From Bombus terrestris (lineage: Eukaryota > Arthropoda > Insecta > Hymenoptera > Apidae), in contig NC_063271.1 of the NCBI RefSeq assembly GCF_910591885.1, positions 21,777,334 to 21,841,333 of the forward strand: a stretch of DNA of 64,000 bases, read 5' to 3'. Position numbers and translations under genes: made by a program. Below are positions 14,341 to 31,770 of the stretch, one piece after another; position 1 is the stretch's first letter; every line of letters starts with the position of its first letter. The notes below the pieces were generated by a model, which saw only the letters and a program-made list of their open reading frames with translations, was not told the DNA's origin and ran no database searches.

Positions 14341-16380
14341 ATATAACGTATAACGTTATATACTATTACTATATAACGTATAACGTTATATACTATTACT
14401 ATATAACGCATAACGTTATATAATATTACTATATAACGTATAACGTTATATACTATTACTATATAACGTATAACGTTATATACTATTACTATATAACGCA
14501 TAACGTTATATAATGTTACTATATAACGTATAACGTTATATACTATTACTATATAACGTATAACGTTATATACTATTACTATATAACGTATAACGATATA
14601 TACTATTACGTATTAACGTATAACGTTAGATAGTATTACCATATCACGTATAACGCTGTATATTATTACGTACTAACGTATGACGTTATATACTATTACT
14701 ATATAACGTATAACGTTATATACTATTACTATATAACGTATAACGTTATGTACTATTACTATATAACGTATAACGTTATATACTACTACTATATAACGTA
14801 TAACGATATATACTATTACGTATTAACGTATAACGTTATATAGTTTTACCATATCACGTATAACGTTGTATACTATTACGTAATAACGTATAACGTTATA
14901 TACTATTACTATATAACGTATAACGTTATATACTATTACTATATAACGTATAACGTTATATACTATTACTATATAACGTATAACGTTATATACTATTACT
15001 ATATACCGCATAACGTTATATAATATTACTATATAACGCATAACGTTATATACTATTACTATATAACGTATAACGTTATATACTATTGCTATATAACGTA
15101 TAACGATATATACTATTACGTATTAACGTATAACGTTATATAGTATTACCATATCACGTATGACGTTGTATATTATTACGTACCAACGTATAACGTTATA
15201 TACTATTACTATATAACGTATAACGTTATATACTATTACTATATAACGTATAGCGTTATATACTATTACTATATAACGTATAGCGTTATATACTATTACT
15301 ATATAACGTATAACGTTATATACTATTACTATATACCGCATAACGTTATATAATATTACTATATAACGTATAACGTTATATACTATTACTATATAACGTA
15401 TAACGTTATATACTATTACTATATAACGCATAACGTTATATAATATTACTATATAACGTATAACGTTATATACTATTACTATATAACGTATAACGTTATA
15501 TACTATTACTATATAACGCATAACGTTATATAATGTTACTATATAACGTATAACGTTATATACTATTACTATATAACGTATAACGTTATATACTATTACT
15601 ATATAACGTATAACGATATATACTATTACGTATTAACGTATAACGTTAGATAGTATTACCATATCACGTATAACGCTGTATATTATTACGTACTAACGTA
15701 TGACGTTATATACTATTACTATATAACGTATAACGTTATATACTATTACTATATAACGTATAACGTTATGTACTATTACTATATAACGTATAACGTTATA
15801 TACTACTACTATATAACGTATAACGATATATACTATTACGTATTAACGTATAACGTTATATAGTTTTACCATATCACGTATAACGTTGTATACTATTACG
15901 TAATAACGTATAACGTTATATACTATTACTATATAACGTATAACGTTATATACTATTACTATATAACGTATAACGTTATATACTATTACTATATAACGTA
16001 TAACGTTATATACTATTACTATATACCGCATAACGTTATATAATATTACTATATAACGCATAACGTTATATACTATTACTATATAACGTATAACGTTATA
16101 TACTATTGCTATATAACGTATAACGATATATACTATTACGTATTAACGTATAACGTTATATAGTATTACCATATCACGTATGACGTTGTATATTATTACG
16201 TACCAACGTATAACGTTATATACTATTACTATATAACGTATAACGTTATATACTATTACTATATAACGTATAGCGTTATATACTATTACTATATAACGTA
16301 TAGCGTTATATACTATTACTATATAACGTATAACGTTATATACTATTACTATATACCGCATAACGTTATATAATATTACT
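14341..16380 (+). repeat. 1,020-bp (34-monomer) tandem duplication
   Basis: Unit 14341-15360 is followed directly by 15361-16380. Both carry TAATGTTACT, TAACGTTAGA, TAACGCTGTA, TAACGTTATG, TACTACTACT, TAGTTTTACC, TACTATTGCT, TGACGTTGTA, TACCAACGTA and two TAGCGTTATA monomers in one order. I see no difference between the two units, so this is among the youngest duplications in the window. Confidence 0.92.
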
Positions 16381-19300
16381 ATATAACGCATAACGTTATA
16401 TACTATTACTATATAACGTATAACGTTATATACTATTGCTATATAACGTATAACGTTATATACTATTACTATATAACGTATAACGATATATACTATTCCG
16501 TATTAACGTATAACGTTATATACTATTACGTAATAGCGTATAACGTTATATAGTATTACCACATCACGTATAACGTTGTATATTATTACGTACTAAAGTA
16601 TAACGTTATATGCTATTACTATATAACGTATAACGATATATACTATTACGTACTATCGTATAACGTTATATACTATTACTATATAACGTATAACGATATA
16701 TATTATTACGTACTAACGTATAACGTTATATACTATTACTATATAACGTATAAAGTTATATACTATTACTATATAACGTATAACGTTATATACTATTACT
16801 ATATAACGTATAACGTTATATACTATTACTATATAACGTATAACGTTATATACTATTACTATATAACGTATAACGTTATATACTATTACTATATAACGTA
16901 TAACGATATATACCATTCCGTACTATCGTATAACGTTATATACTATTACTATATAACGCATAACGTTATATACTATTACTATATAACGTATATCGCTATA
17001 TACTATTACTATATAACGTATAACGATATATACTATAACGTATTAACGTATAACGTTATATACCATTACGTAATAGCGTATAACGTTATATAGTATTACC
17101 ATATCACGTATAACGTTGTATATTATTACGTACTAACGTATAACGTTATATACTATTACTATATAACGTACAACGATATATACCATTCCGTACTATCGTA
17201 TAACGTTATATACTATTACTATATAACGCATAACGTTATATACTATTACTATATAACGCATAACGTTATATACTATTACTATATAACGCATAACGTTATA
17301 TACTATTACTATATAACGCATAACGTTATATACTACTACTATATAACGCATAACGTTATATAATATTACTATATAACGTATAACGTTATATACTATTACT
17401 ATATAACGTATAACGTTATATAATATTACTATATAACGCATAACGTTATATGATATTACTATATAACGTATAACGTTATATACTTATACTATATAACGTA
17501 TAACGTTATATACTATTACTATATAACGTATAACGTTATATACTGTTACTATATAACGTATAACAATATATACTATTACGTATTAACGTATAACGTTATA
17601 TACTATTACGTACTAACGTATAACGTTATATACTATTACGTAATAGCGTATAACTTTATATAGTATTACCATATCACGTATTACGTTATATACTATTACG
17701 TACTATCGTATAACGTTATATACTATTACTATATAACGCATAACGTTATATACTATTACTATATAACGCATAACGTTATATACTATTACTATATAACGCA
17801 TAACGTTATATAATATTACTATATAACGTATAACGTTATATACTATTACTATATAACGTATAACGTTATATACTCTTACTATATAACGTATATCGCTATA
17901 TTCTATTACTATATAACGTATCACGATATATACTATTACATATTAACGTATAACGTTATATACCATTACGTAATAGCGTATATCGTTATATAGTATTACC
18001 ATATCACGTATAACGTTGTATATTATTACGTACTAACGTATAACGTTATATACTATTACTATATAACGTATAACGTTATATACTATTACTATATAACGTA
18101 TAACGTTATATACTATTACTATATAACGCATAACGTTATATAATATTACTATATAACGTATAACGTTATATACTATTACTATATAACGTATAACGTTATA
18201 TACTATTACTATATAACGTATAACGTTATATACTATTACTATATAACGTATAACGTTATATACTATTACTATATAACGTATAACGTTATATACTATTACT
18301 ATATAACGTATAACGATATATACTATGACGTATTAACGTATAACGTTATATACTATTACGTAATAGCGTATAACGTTATATAGTATTACCATATCACGTA
18401 TAACGTTATGTACTATTACATACTATCGTATAACGTTATATACTATTACTATATAACGTATAACGTTATATAGTATTACCATATCACGTATAACGTTGTA
18501 TATTATTACGTACTAACGTATAACGTTATATACTATTACTATATAACGTATAAAGTTATATACTATTACTATATAACGTATAACGTTATATACTATTACT
18601 ATATAACGTATAACGTTATATACTATTACTATATAACGTATAACGATATATACTATTCCGTACTATCGTATAACGTTATATACTATTACTATATAACGCA
18701 TAACGTTATATACTATTACTATATAACGTATAACGTTATATACTATTACTATATAACGCATAACGTTATATAATATTACTATATAACGTATAACGTTATA
18801 TACTATTACTATATAACGTATAACGATATATACTATTACGTATTAACGTATAACGTTATATAGTATTACCATATCACGTATAACGTTGTATATTATTACG
18901 TACTAACGTATAACGTTATATACTATTACTATATAACGTATAACGTTATATACTATTACTATATAACGTATAACGTTATATACTATTACTATATAACGTA
19001 TAACGTTATATACTATTACTATATACCGCATAACGTTATATAATATTACTATATAACGCATAACGTTATATACTATTACTATATAACGTATAACGTTATA
19101 TACTATTACTATATAACGTATAACGTTATATACTATTACTATATAACGTATAACGTTATATACTATTACTATATAACGTATAACGTTATATACTATTACT
19201 ATATAACGTATAACGTTCTATACTATTACTATATAACGCATAACGTTATATAATATTACTATATAACGTATAACGTTATATACTATTACTATATAACGTA

Positions 19301-22300
19301 TAACGTTATATAATATTACTATATAACGTATAACGTTATATACTATTACTATATAACGTATAACGTTATATACTATTACTATATAACGTATAACGTTATA
19401 TACTATTACTATATAACGTATAACGTTATATACTATTACTATATAACGCATAACGTTATATAATATTACTCTATAACGTATAACGTTATATACTATTACT
19501 ATATAACGCATAACGTTATATAATATTACTCTATAACGTATAACGATATATACTATTACGTATTAACGTATAACGTTATATAGTATTACGTACTAACGTA
19601 TAACGTTATATACTATTACTATATAACGTATATCGCTATATACTATTACTATATAACGTATAACGATATATACTATTACGTATTAACGTATAACGTTATA
19701 TACTATTACTATATAACGTATGACGTTATATACTATTACTATATAACGTATAACGTTATATAATATTACTATATAACGCATAACGTTATATGACATTACT
19801 ATATAACGTATAACGTTATATACTTATACTATATAACGTATAACGTTATATACTATTACTATATAACGTATAACGTTATATACTGTTACTATATAACGTA
19901 TAACGATATATACTATTACGTATTAACGTATAACGTTATATACTATTACGTACTAACGTATAACGTTATATACTATTACGTAATAGCGTATAACTTTATA
20001 TAGTATTACCATATCACGTATTACGTTATATACTATTACGTACTATCGTATAACGTTATATACTATTACTATATAACGCATAACGTTATATACTATTACT
20101 ATATAACGCATAACGTTATATACTATTACTATATAACGCATAACGTTATATAATATTACTATATAACGTATAACGTTATATACTATTACGTACTAACGTA
20201 TAACGTTATATACTATTACTATATAACGTATATCGCTATATACTATTACTATATAACGTATAACGATATATACTATTACGTATTAACGTATAACGTTATA
20301 TACTATTACTATATAACGTATAACGTTATATACTATTACTATATAACGTATAACGTTCTATACTATTACTATATAACGCATAACGTTATATACTATTACT
20401 ATATAACGTATATCGCTATATACTATTACTATATAACGTATAACGATATATACTATTACGTATTAACGTATAACGTTATATACTATTACTATATAACGTA
20501 TAACGTTATATACTGTTACTATATAACGTATAACGATATATACTATTACGTATTAACGTATAACGTTATATACTATTACGTACTAACGTATAACGTTATA
20601 TACTATTACGTAATAGCGTATAACTTTATATAGTATTACCATATCACGTATTACGTTATATACTATTACGTACTATCGTATAACGTTATATACTATTACT
20701 ATATAACGCATAACGTTATATACTATTACTATATAACGTATAACGTTATATACTCTTACTGTATAACGTATATCGCTATATACTATTACTATATAACGTA
20801 TAACGATATATACTATTACGTATTAACGTATAACGTTATATACCATTACGTAATAGTGTATATCGTTATATAGTATTACCATATCACGTATAACGTTGTA
20901 TATTATTACGTACTAACGTATAACGTTATATACTATTACTATATAACGTATAACGTTATATACTATTACTATATAACGTATAACGTTATATACTATTACT
21001 ATATAACGCATAACGTTATATAATATTACTATATAACGTATAACGTTATATACTATTACTATATAACGTATAACGTTATATACTATTACTATATAACGTA
21101 TAACGTTATATACTATTACTATATAACGTATAACGTTATATACTATTACTATATACCGCATAACGTTATATAATATTACTATATAACGCATAACGTTATA
21201 TACTATTACTATATAACGTATAACGTTATATACTATTGCTATATAACGTATAACGTTATATACTATTACTATATAACGTATAACGATATATACTATTCCG
21301 TATTAACGTATAACGTTATATACTATTACGTAATAGCGTATAACGTTATATAGTATTACCACATCACGTATAACGTTGTATATTATTACGTACTAACGTA
21401 TAACGTTATATGCTATTACTATATAACGTATAACGATATATACTATTACGTACTATCGTATAACGTTATATACTATTACTATATAACGTATAACGTTGTA
21501 TATTATTACGTACTAACGTATAACGTTATATACTATTACTATATAACGTATAACGTTATATACTATTACTATATAACGTATAACGTTATATACTATTACT
21601 ATATAACGCATAACGTTATATAATATTACTCTATAACGTATAACGTTATATACTATTACTATATAACGCATAACGTTATATAATATTACTCTATAACGTA
21701 TAACGATATATACTATTACGTATTAACGTATAACGTTATATAGTATTACGTACTAACGTATAACGTTATATACTATTACTATATAACGTATATCGCTATA
21801 TACTATTACTATATAACGTATAACGTTATATACTATTACGTATTAACGTATAACGTTATATACTATTACTATATAACGTATGACGTTATATACTATTACT
21901 ATATAACGTATAACGTTATATAATATTACTATATAACGCATAACGTTATATGACATTACTATATAACGTATAACGTTATATACTTATACTATATAACGTA
22001 TAACGTTATATACTATTACTATATAACGTATAACGTTATATACTGTTACTATATAACGTATAACGATATATACTATTACGTATTAACGTATAACGTTATA
22101 TACTATTACGTACTAACGTATAACGTTATATACTATTACGTAATAGCGTATAACTTTATATAGTATTACCATATCACGTATTACGTTATATACTATTACG
22201 TACTATCGTATAACGTTATATACTATTACTATATAACGCATAACGTTATATACTATTACTATATAACGCATAACGTTATATACTATTACTATATAACGCA

Positions 22301-23640
22301 TAACGTTATATAATATTACTATATAACGTATAACGTTATATACTATTACGTACTAACGTATAACGTTATATACTATTACTATATAACGTATATCGCTATA
22401 TACTATTACTATATAACGTATAACGATATATACTATTACGTATTAACGTATAACGTTATATACTATTACTATATAACGTATGACGTTATATACTATTACT
22501 ATATAACGTATAACGTTCTATACTATTACTATATAACGCATAACGTTATATACTATTACTATATAACGTATATCGCTATATACTATTACTATATAACGTA
22601 TAACGATATATACTATTACGTATTAACGTATAACGTTATATACTATTACTATATAACGTATAACGTTATATACTGTTACTATATAACGTATAACGATATA
22701 TACTATTACGTATTAACGTATAACGTTATATACTATTACGTACTAACGTATAACGTTATATACTATTACGTAATAGCGTATAACTTTATATAGTATTACC
22801 ATATCACGTATTACGTTATATACTATTACGTACTATCGTATAACGTTATATACTATTACTATATAACGCATAACGTTATATACTATTACTATATAACGTA
22901 TAACGTTATATACTCTTACTGTATAACGTATATCGCTATATACTATTACTATATAACGTATAACGATATATACTATTACGTATTAACGTATAACGTTATA
23001 TACCATTACGTAATAGCGTATATCGTTATATAGTATTACCATATCACGTATAACGTTGTATATTATTACGTACTAACGTATAACGTTATATACTATTACT
23101 ATATAACGTATAACGTTATATACTATTACTATATAACGTATAACGTTATATACTATTACTATATAACGCATAACGTTATATAATATTACTATATAACGTA
23201 TAACGTTATATACTATTACTATATAACGTATAACGTTATATACTATTACTATATAACGTATAACGTTATATACTATTACTATATAACGTATAACGTTATA
23301 TACTATTACTATATACCGCATAACGTTATATAATATTACTATATAACGCATAACGTTATATACTATTACTATATAACGTATAACGTTATATACTATTGCT
23401 ATATAACGTATAACGTTATATACTATTACTATATAACGTATAACGATATATACTATTCCGTATTAACGTATAACGTTATATACTATTACGTAATAGCGTA
23501 TAACGTTATATAGTATTACCACATCACGTATAACGTTGTATATTATTACGTACTAACGTATAACGTTATATGCTATTACTATATAACGTATAACGATATA
23601 TACTATTACGTACTATCGTATAACGTTATATACTATTACT
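16381..23640 (+). repeat. 7.3-kb segmental duplication, left copy
   Basis: This segment aligns with 24451-31770. The offset starts at 8,070, becomes 8,190 after a 120-bp duplication in the right copy (24661-24780 and 24781-24900), and falls back to about 8,040 after losses of whole monomers. It rises to 8,160 through a 120-bp gain near 29221-29340 and ends at 8,130. Rare shared markers include TACTAAAGTA at 16591 and CAACGATATA at 17171. All shifts are multiples of 30. Confidence 0.9.
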
Positions 23641-24470
23641 ATATAACGTATAACGTTGTATATTATTACGTACTAACGTATAACGTTATATACTATTACT
23701 ATATAACGTATAACGTTATATACTATTACTATATAACGTATAACGTTATATACTATTACTATATAACGCATAACGTTATATAATATTACTCTATAACGTA
23801 TAACGTTATATACTATTACTATATAACGCATAACGTTATATAATATTACTCTATAACGTATAACGATATATACTATTACGTATTAACGTATAACGTTATA
23901 TAGTATTACGTACTAACGTATAACGTTATATACTATTACTATATAACGTATATCGCTATATACTATTACTATATAACGTATAACGATATATACTATTACG
24001 TATTAACGTATAACGTTATATACTATTACTATATAACGTATGACGTTATATACTATTACTATATAACGTATAACGTTATATAATATTACTATATAACGCA
24101 TAACGTTATATGACATTACTATATAACGTATAACGTTATATACTTATACTATATAACGTATAACGTTATATACTATTACTATATAACGTATAACGTTATA
24201 TACTGTTACTATATAACGTATAACGATATATACTATTACGTATTAACGTATAACGTTATATACTATTACGTACTAACGTATAACGTTATATACTATTACG
24301 TAATAGCGTATAACTTTATATAGTATTACCATATCACGTATTACGTTATATACTATTACGTACTATCGTATAACGTTATATACTATTACTATATAACGCA
24401 TAACGTTATATACTATTACTATATAACGCATAACGTTATATACTATTACTATATAACGCATAACGTTATA
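19381..24470 (+). repeat. 2,160-bp (72-monomer) higher-order repeat, 2.36 copies
   Basis: Copies lie at 19381-21540, 21541-23700 and a partial third at 23701-24470. Differences seen by eye are few: TGACGTTATA at 22481 is canonical in the first copy, TAATAGTGTA at 20851 is TAATAGCGTA in the second, and TAACGTTATA at 21821 replaces TAACGATATA. The unit includes one 600-bp-type module, an ATATACCGCA monomer, ACATCACGTA and TGCTATTACT. A related pair lies at about 27,480-31,770. Confidence 0.92.
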
Positions 24471-27400
24471 TACTATTACTATATAACGTATAACGTTATA
24501 TACTATTGCTATATAACGTATAACGTTATATACTATTACTATATAACGTATAACGATATATACTATTCCGTATTAACGTATAACGTTATATACTATTACG
24601 TAATAGCGTATAACGTTATATAGTATTACCACATCACGTATAACGTTGTATATTATTACGTACTAAAGTATAACGTTATATGCTATTACTATATAACGTA
24701 TAACGATATATACTATTACGTACTATCGTATAACGTTATATACTATTACTATATAACGTATAACGATATATATTATTACGTACTAAAGTATAACGTTATA
24801 TGCTATTACTATATAACGTATAACGATATATACTATTACGTACTATCGTATAACGTTATATACTATTACTATATAACGTATAACGATATATATTATTACG
24901 TACTAACGTATAACGTTATATACTATTACTATATAACGTATAAAGTTATATACTATTACTATATAACGTATAACGTTATATACTATTACTATATAACGTA
25001 TAACGTTATATACTATTACTATATAACGTATAACGTTATATACTATTACTATATAACGTATAACGTTATATACTATTACTATATAACGTATAACGATATA
25101 TACCATTCCGTACTATCGTATAACGTTATATACTATTACTATATAACGCATAACGTTATATACTATTACTATATAACGTATATCGCTATATACTATTACT
25201 ATATAACGTATAACGATATATACTATAACGTATTAACGTATAACGTTATATACCATTACGTAATAGCGTATAACGTTATATAGTATTACCATATCACGTA
25301 TAACGTTGTATATTATTACGTACTAACGTATAACGTTATATACTATTACTATATAACGTACAACGATATATACCATTCCGTACTATCGTATAACGTTATA
25401 TACTATTACTATATAACGCATAACGTTATATACTATTACTATATAACGCATAACGTTATATACTATTACTATATAACGCATAACGTTATATACTATTACT
25501 ATATAACGCATAACGTTATATACTACTACTATATAACGCATAACGTTATATAATATTACTATATAACGTATAACGTTATATACTATTACTATATAACGTA
25601 TAACGTTATATAATATTACTATATAACGCATAACGTTATATGATATTACTATATAACGTATAACGTTATATACTTATACTATATAACGTATAACGTTATA
25701 TACTATTACTATATAACGTATAACGTTATATACTGTTACTATATAACGTATAACAATATATACTATTACGTATTAACGTATAACGTTATATACTATTACG
25801 TACTAACGTATAACGTTATATACTATTACGTAATAGCGTATAACTTTATATAGTATTACCATATCACGTATTACGTTATATACTATTACGTACTATCGTA
25901 TAACGTTATATACTATTACTATATAACGTATAACGTTATATACTCTTACTATATAACGTATATCGCTATATTCTATTACTATATAACGTATCACGATATA
26001 TACTATTACATATTAACGTATAACGTTATATACCATTACGTAATAGCGTATATCGTTATATAGTATTACCATATCACGTATAACGTTGTATATTATTACG
26101 TACTAACGTATAACGTTATATACTATTACTATATAACGTATAACGTTATATACTATTACTATATAACGTATAACGTTATATACTATTACTATATAACGCA
26201 TAACGTTATATAATATTACTATATAACGTATAACGTTATATACTATTACTATATAACGTATAACGTTATATACTATTACTATATAACGTATAACGTTATA
26301 TACTATTACTATATAACGTATAACGTTATATACTATTACTATATAACGTATAACGATATATACTATGACGTATTAACGTATAACGTTATATACTATTACG
26401 TAATAGCGTATAACGTTATATAGTATTACCATATCACGTATAACGTTATGTACTATTACATACTATCGTATAACGTTATATACTATTACTATATAACGTA
26501 TAACGTTATATAGTATTACCATATCACGTATAACGTTGTATATTATTACGTACTAACGTATAACGTTATATACTATTACTATATAACGTATAAAGTTATA
26601 TACTATTACTATATAACGTATAACGTTATATACTATTACTATATAACGTATAACGTTATATACTATTACTATATAACGTATAACGATATATACTATTCCG
26701 TACTATCGTATAACGTTATATACTATTACTATATAACGCATAACGTTATATACTATTACTATATAACGTATAACGTTATATACTATTACTATATAACGCA
26801 TAACGTTATATAATATTACTATATAACGTATAACGTTATATACTATTACTATATAACGTATAACGATATATACTATTACGTATTAACGTATAACGTTATA
26901 TAGTATTACCATATCACGTATAACGTTGTATATTATTACGTACTAACGTATAACGTTATATACTATTACTATATAACGTATAACGTTATATACTATTACT
27001 ATATAACGTATAACGTTATATACTATTACTATATAACGTATAACGTTATATACTATTACTATATACCGCATAACGTTATATAATATTACTATATAACGCA
27101 TAACGTTATATACTATTACTATATAACGTATAACGTTATATACTATTACTATATAACGTATAACGTTATATACTATTACTATATAACGTATAACGTTATA
27201 TACTATTACTATATAACGTATAACGTTATATACTATTACTATATAACGTATAACGTTCTATACTATTACTATATAACGCATAACGTTATATAATATTACT
27301 ATATAACGTATAACGTTATATACTATTACTATATAACGTATAACGTTATATAATATTACTATATAACGTATAACGTTATATACTATTACTATATAACGTA

Positions 27401-30400
27401 TAACGTTATATACTATTACTATATAACGTATAACGTTATATACTATTACTATATAACGTATAACGTTATATACTATTACTATATAACGCATAACGTTATA
27501 TAATATTACTCTATAACGTATAACGTTATATACTATTACTATATAACGCATAACGTTATATAATATTACTCTATAACGTATAACGATATATACTATTACG
27601 TATTAACGTATAACGTTATATAGTATTACGTACTAACGTATAACGTTATATACTATTACTATATAACGTATATCGCTATATACTATTACTATATAACGTA
27701 TAACGATATATACTATTACGTATTAACGTATAACGTTATATACTATTACTATATAACGTATGACGTTATATACTATTACTATATAACGTATAACGTTATA
27801 TAATATTACTATATAACGCATAACGTTATATGACATTACTATATAACGTATAACGTTATATACTTATACTATATAACGTATAACGTTATATACTATTACT
27901 ATATAACGTATAACGTTATATACTGTTACTATATAACGTATAACGATATATACTATTACGTATTAACGTATAACGTTATATACTATTACGTACTAACGTA
28001 TAACGTTATATACTATTACGTAATAGCGTATAACTTTATATAGTATTACCATATCACGTATTACGTTATATACTATTACGTACTATCGTATAACGTTATA
28101 TACTATTACTATATAACGCATAACGTTATATACTATTACTATATAACGCATAACGTTATATACTATTACTATATAACGCATAACGTTATATAATATTACT
28201 ATATAACGTATAACGTTATATACTATTACGTACTAACGTATAACGTTATATACTATTACTATATAACGTATATCGCTATATACTATTACTATATAACGTA
28301 TAACGATATATACTATTACGTATTAACGTATAACGTTATATACTATTACTATATAACGTATGACGTTATATACTATTACTATATAACGTATAACGTTCTA
28401 TACTATTACTATATAACGCATAACGTTATATACTATTACTATATAACGTATATCGCTATATACTATTACTATATAACGTATAACGATATATACTATTACG
28501 TATTAACGTATAACGTTATATACTATTACTATATAACGTATAACGTTATATACTGTTACTATATAACGTATAACGATATATACTATTACGTATTAACGTA
28601 TAACGTTATATACTATTACGTACTAACGTATAACGTTATATACTATTACGTAATAGCGTATAACTTTATATAGTATTACCATATCACGTATTACGTTATA
28701 TACTATTACGTACTATCGTATAACGTTATATACTATTACTATATAACGCATAACGTTATATACTATTACTATATAACGTATAACGTTATATACTCTTACT
28801 GTATAACGTATATCGCTATATACTATTACTATATAACGTATAACGATATATACTATTACGTATTAACGTATAACGTTATATACCATTACGTAATAGCGTA
28901 TATCGTTATATAGTATTACCATATCACGTATAACGTTGTATATTATTACGTACTAACGTATAACGTTATATACTATTACTATATAACGTATAACGTTATA
29001 TACTATTACTATATAACGTATAACGTTATATACTATTACTATATAACGCATAACGTTATATAATATTACTATATAACGTATAACGTTATATACTATTACT
29101 ATATAACGTATAACGTTATATACTATTACTATATAACGTATAACGTTATATACTATTACTATATAACGTATAACGTTATATACTATTACTATATACCGCA
29201 TAACGTTATATAATATTACTATATAACGCATAACGTTATATACTATTACTATATAACGTATAACGTTATATACTATTACTATATAACGTATAACGTTATA
29301 TACTATTACTATATACCGCATAACGTTATATAATATTACTATATAACGCATAACGTTATATACTATTACTATATAACGTATAACGTTATATACTATTGCT
29401 ATATAACGTATAACGTTATATACTATTACTATATAACGTATAACGATATATACTATTCCGTATTAACGTATAACGTTATATACTATTACGTAATAGCGTA
29501 TAACGTTATATAGTATTACCACATCACGTATAACGTTGTATATTATTACGTACTAACGTATAACGTTATATGCTATTACTATATAACGTATAACGATATA
29601 TACTATTACGTACTATCGTATAACGTTATATACTATTACTATATAACGTATAACGTTGTATATTATTACGTACTAACGTATAACGTTATATACTATTACT
29701 ATATAACGTATAACGTTATATACTATTACTATATAACGCATAACGTTATATAATATTACTCTATAACGTATAACGTTATATACTATTACTATATAACGCA
29801 TAACGTTATATAATATTACTCTATAACGTATAACGATATATACTATTACGTATTAACGTATAACGTTATATAGTATTACGTACTAACGTATAACGTTATA
29901 TACTATTACTATATAACGTATATCGCTATATACTATTACTATATAACGTATAACGATATATACTATTACGTATTAACGTATAACGTTATATACTATTACT
30001 ATATAACGTATGACGTTATATACTATTACTATATAACGTATAACGTTATATAATATTACTATATAACGCATAACGTTATATGACATTACTATATAACGTA
30101 TAACGTTATATACTTATACTATATAACGTATAACGTTATATACTATTACTATATAACGTATAACGTTATATACTGTTACTATATAACGTATAACGATATA
30201 TACTATTACGTATTAACGTATAACGTTATATACTATTACGTACTAACGTATAACGTTATATACTATTACGTAATAGCGTATAACTTTATATAGTATTACC
30301 ATATCACGTATTACGTTATATACTATTACGTACTATCGTATAACGTTATATACTATTACTATATAACGCATAACGTTATATACTATTACTATATAACGCA

Positions 30401-31770
30401 TAACGTTATATACTATTACTATATAACGCATAACGTTATATAATATTACTATATAACGTATAACGTTATATACTATTACGTACTAACGTATAACGTTATA
30501 TACTATTACTATATAACGTATATCGCTATATACTATTACTATATAACGTATAACGATATATACTATTACGTATTAACGTATAACGTTATATACTATTACT
30601 ATATAACGTATGACGTTATATACTATTACTATATAACGTATAACGTTCTATACTATTACTATATAACGCATAACGTTATATACTATTACTATATAACGTA
30701 TATCGCTATATACTATTACTATATAACGTATAACGATATATACTATTACGTATTAACGTATAACGTTATATACTATTACTATATAACGTATAACGTTATA
30801 TACTGTTACTATATAACGTATAACGATATATACTATTACGTATTAACGTATAACGTTATATACTATTACGTACTAACGTATAACGTTATATACTATTACG
30901 TAATAGCGTATAACTTTATATAGTATTACCATATCACGTATTACGTTATATACTATTACGTACTATCGTATAACGTTATATACTATTACTATATAACGCA
31001 TAACGTTATATACTATTACTATATAACGTATAACGTTATATACTCTTACTGTATAACGTATATCGCTATATACTATTACTATATAACGTATAACGATATA
31101 TACTATTACGTATTAACGTATAACGTTATATACCATTACGTAATAGCGTATATCGTTATATAGTATTACCATATCACGTATAACGTTGTATATTATTACG
31201 TACTAACGTATAACGTTATATACTATTACTATATAACGTATAACGTTATATACTATTACTATATAACGTATAACGTTATATACTATTACTATATAACGCA
31301 TAACGTTATATAATATTACTATATAACGTATAACGTTATATACTATTACTATATAACGTATAACGTTATATACTATTACTATATAACGTATAACGTTATA
31401 TACTATTACTATATAACGTATAACGTTATATACTATTACTATATACCGCATAACGTTATATAATATTACTATATAACGCATAACGTTATATACTATTACT
31501 ATATAACGTATAACGTTATATACTATTGCTATATAACGTATAACGTTATATACTATTACTATATAACGTATAACGATATATACTATTCCGTATTAACGTA
31601 TAACGTTATATACTATTACGTAATAGCGTATAACGTTATATAGTATTACCACATCACGTATAACGTTGTATATTATTACGTACTAACGTATAACGTTATA
31701 TGCTATTACTATATAACGTATAACGATATATACTATTACGTACTATCGTATAACGTTATATACTATTACT
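24451..31770 (+). repeat. 7.3-kb segmental duplication, right copy
   Basis: This is the right copy of 16381-23640. It carries its own 120-bp tandem duplication of the TACTAAAGTA block (24661 and 24781), lacks several whole monomers relative to the left copy near 25,921 and 26,221-26,340, and has an extra 120 bp at 29221-29340. It ends where 31,771 shows TAACGATATA while the left copy shows TAACGTTGTA. Confidence 0.9.
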
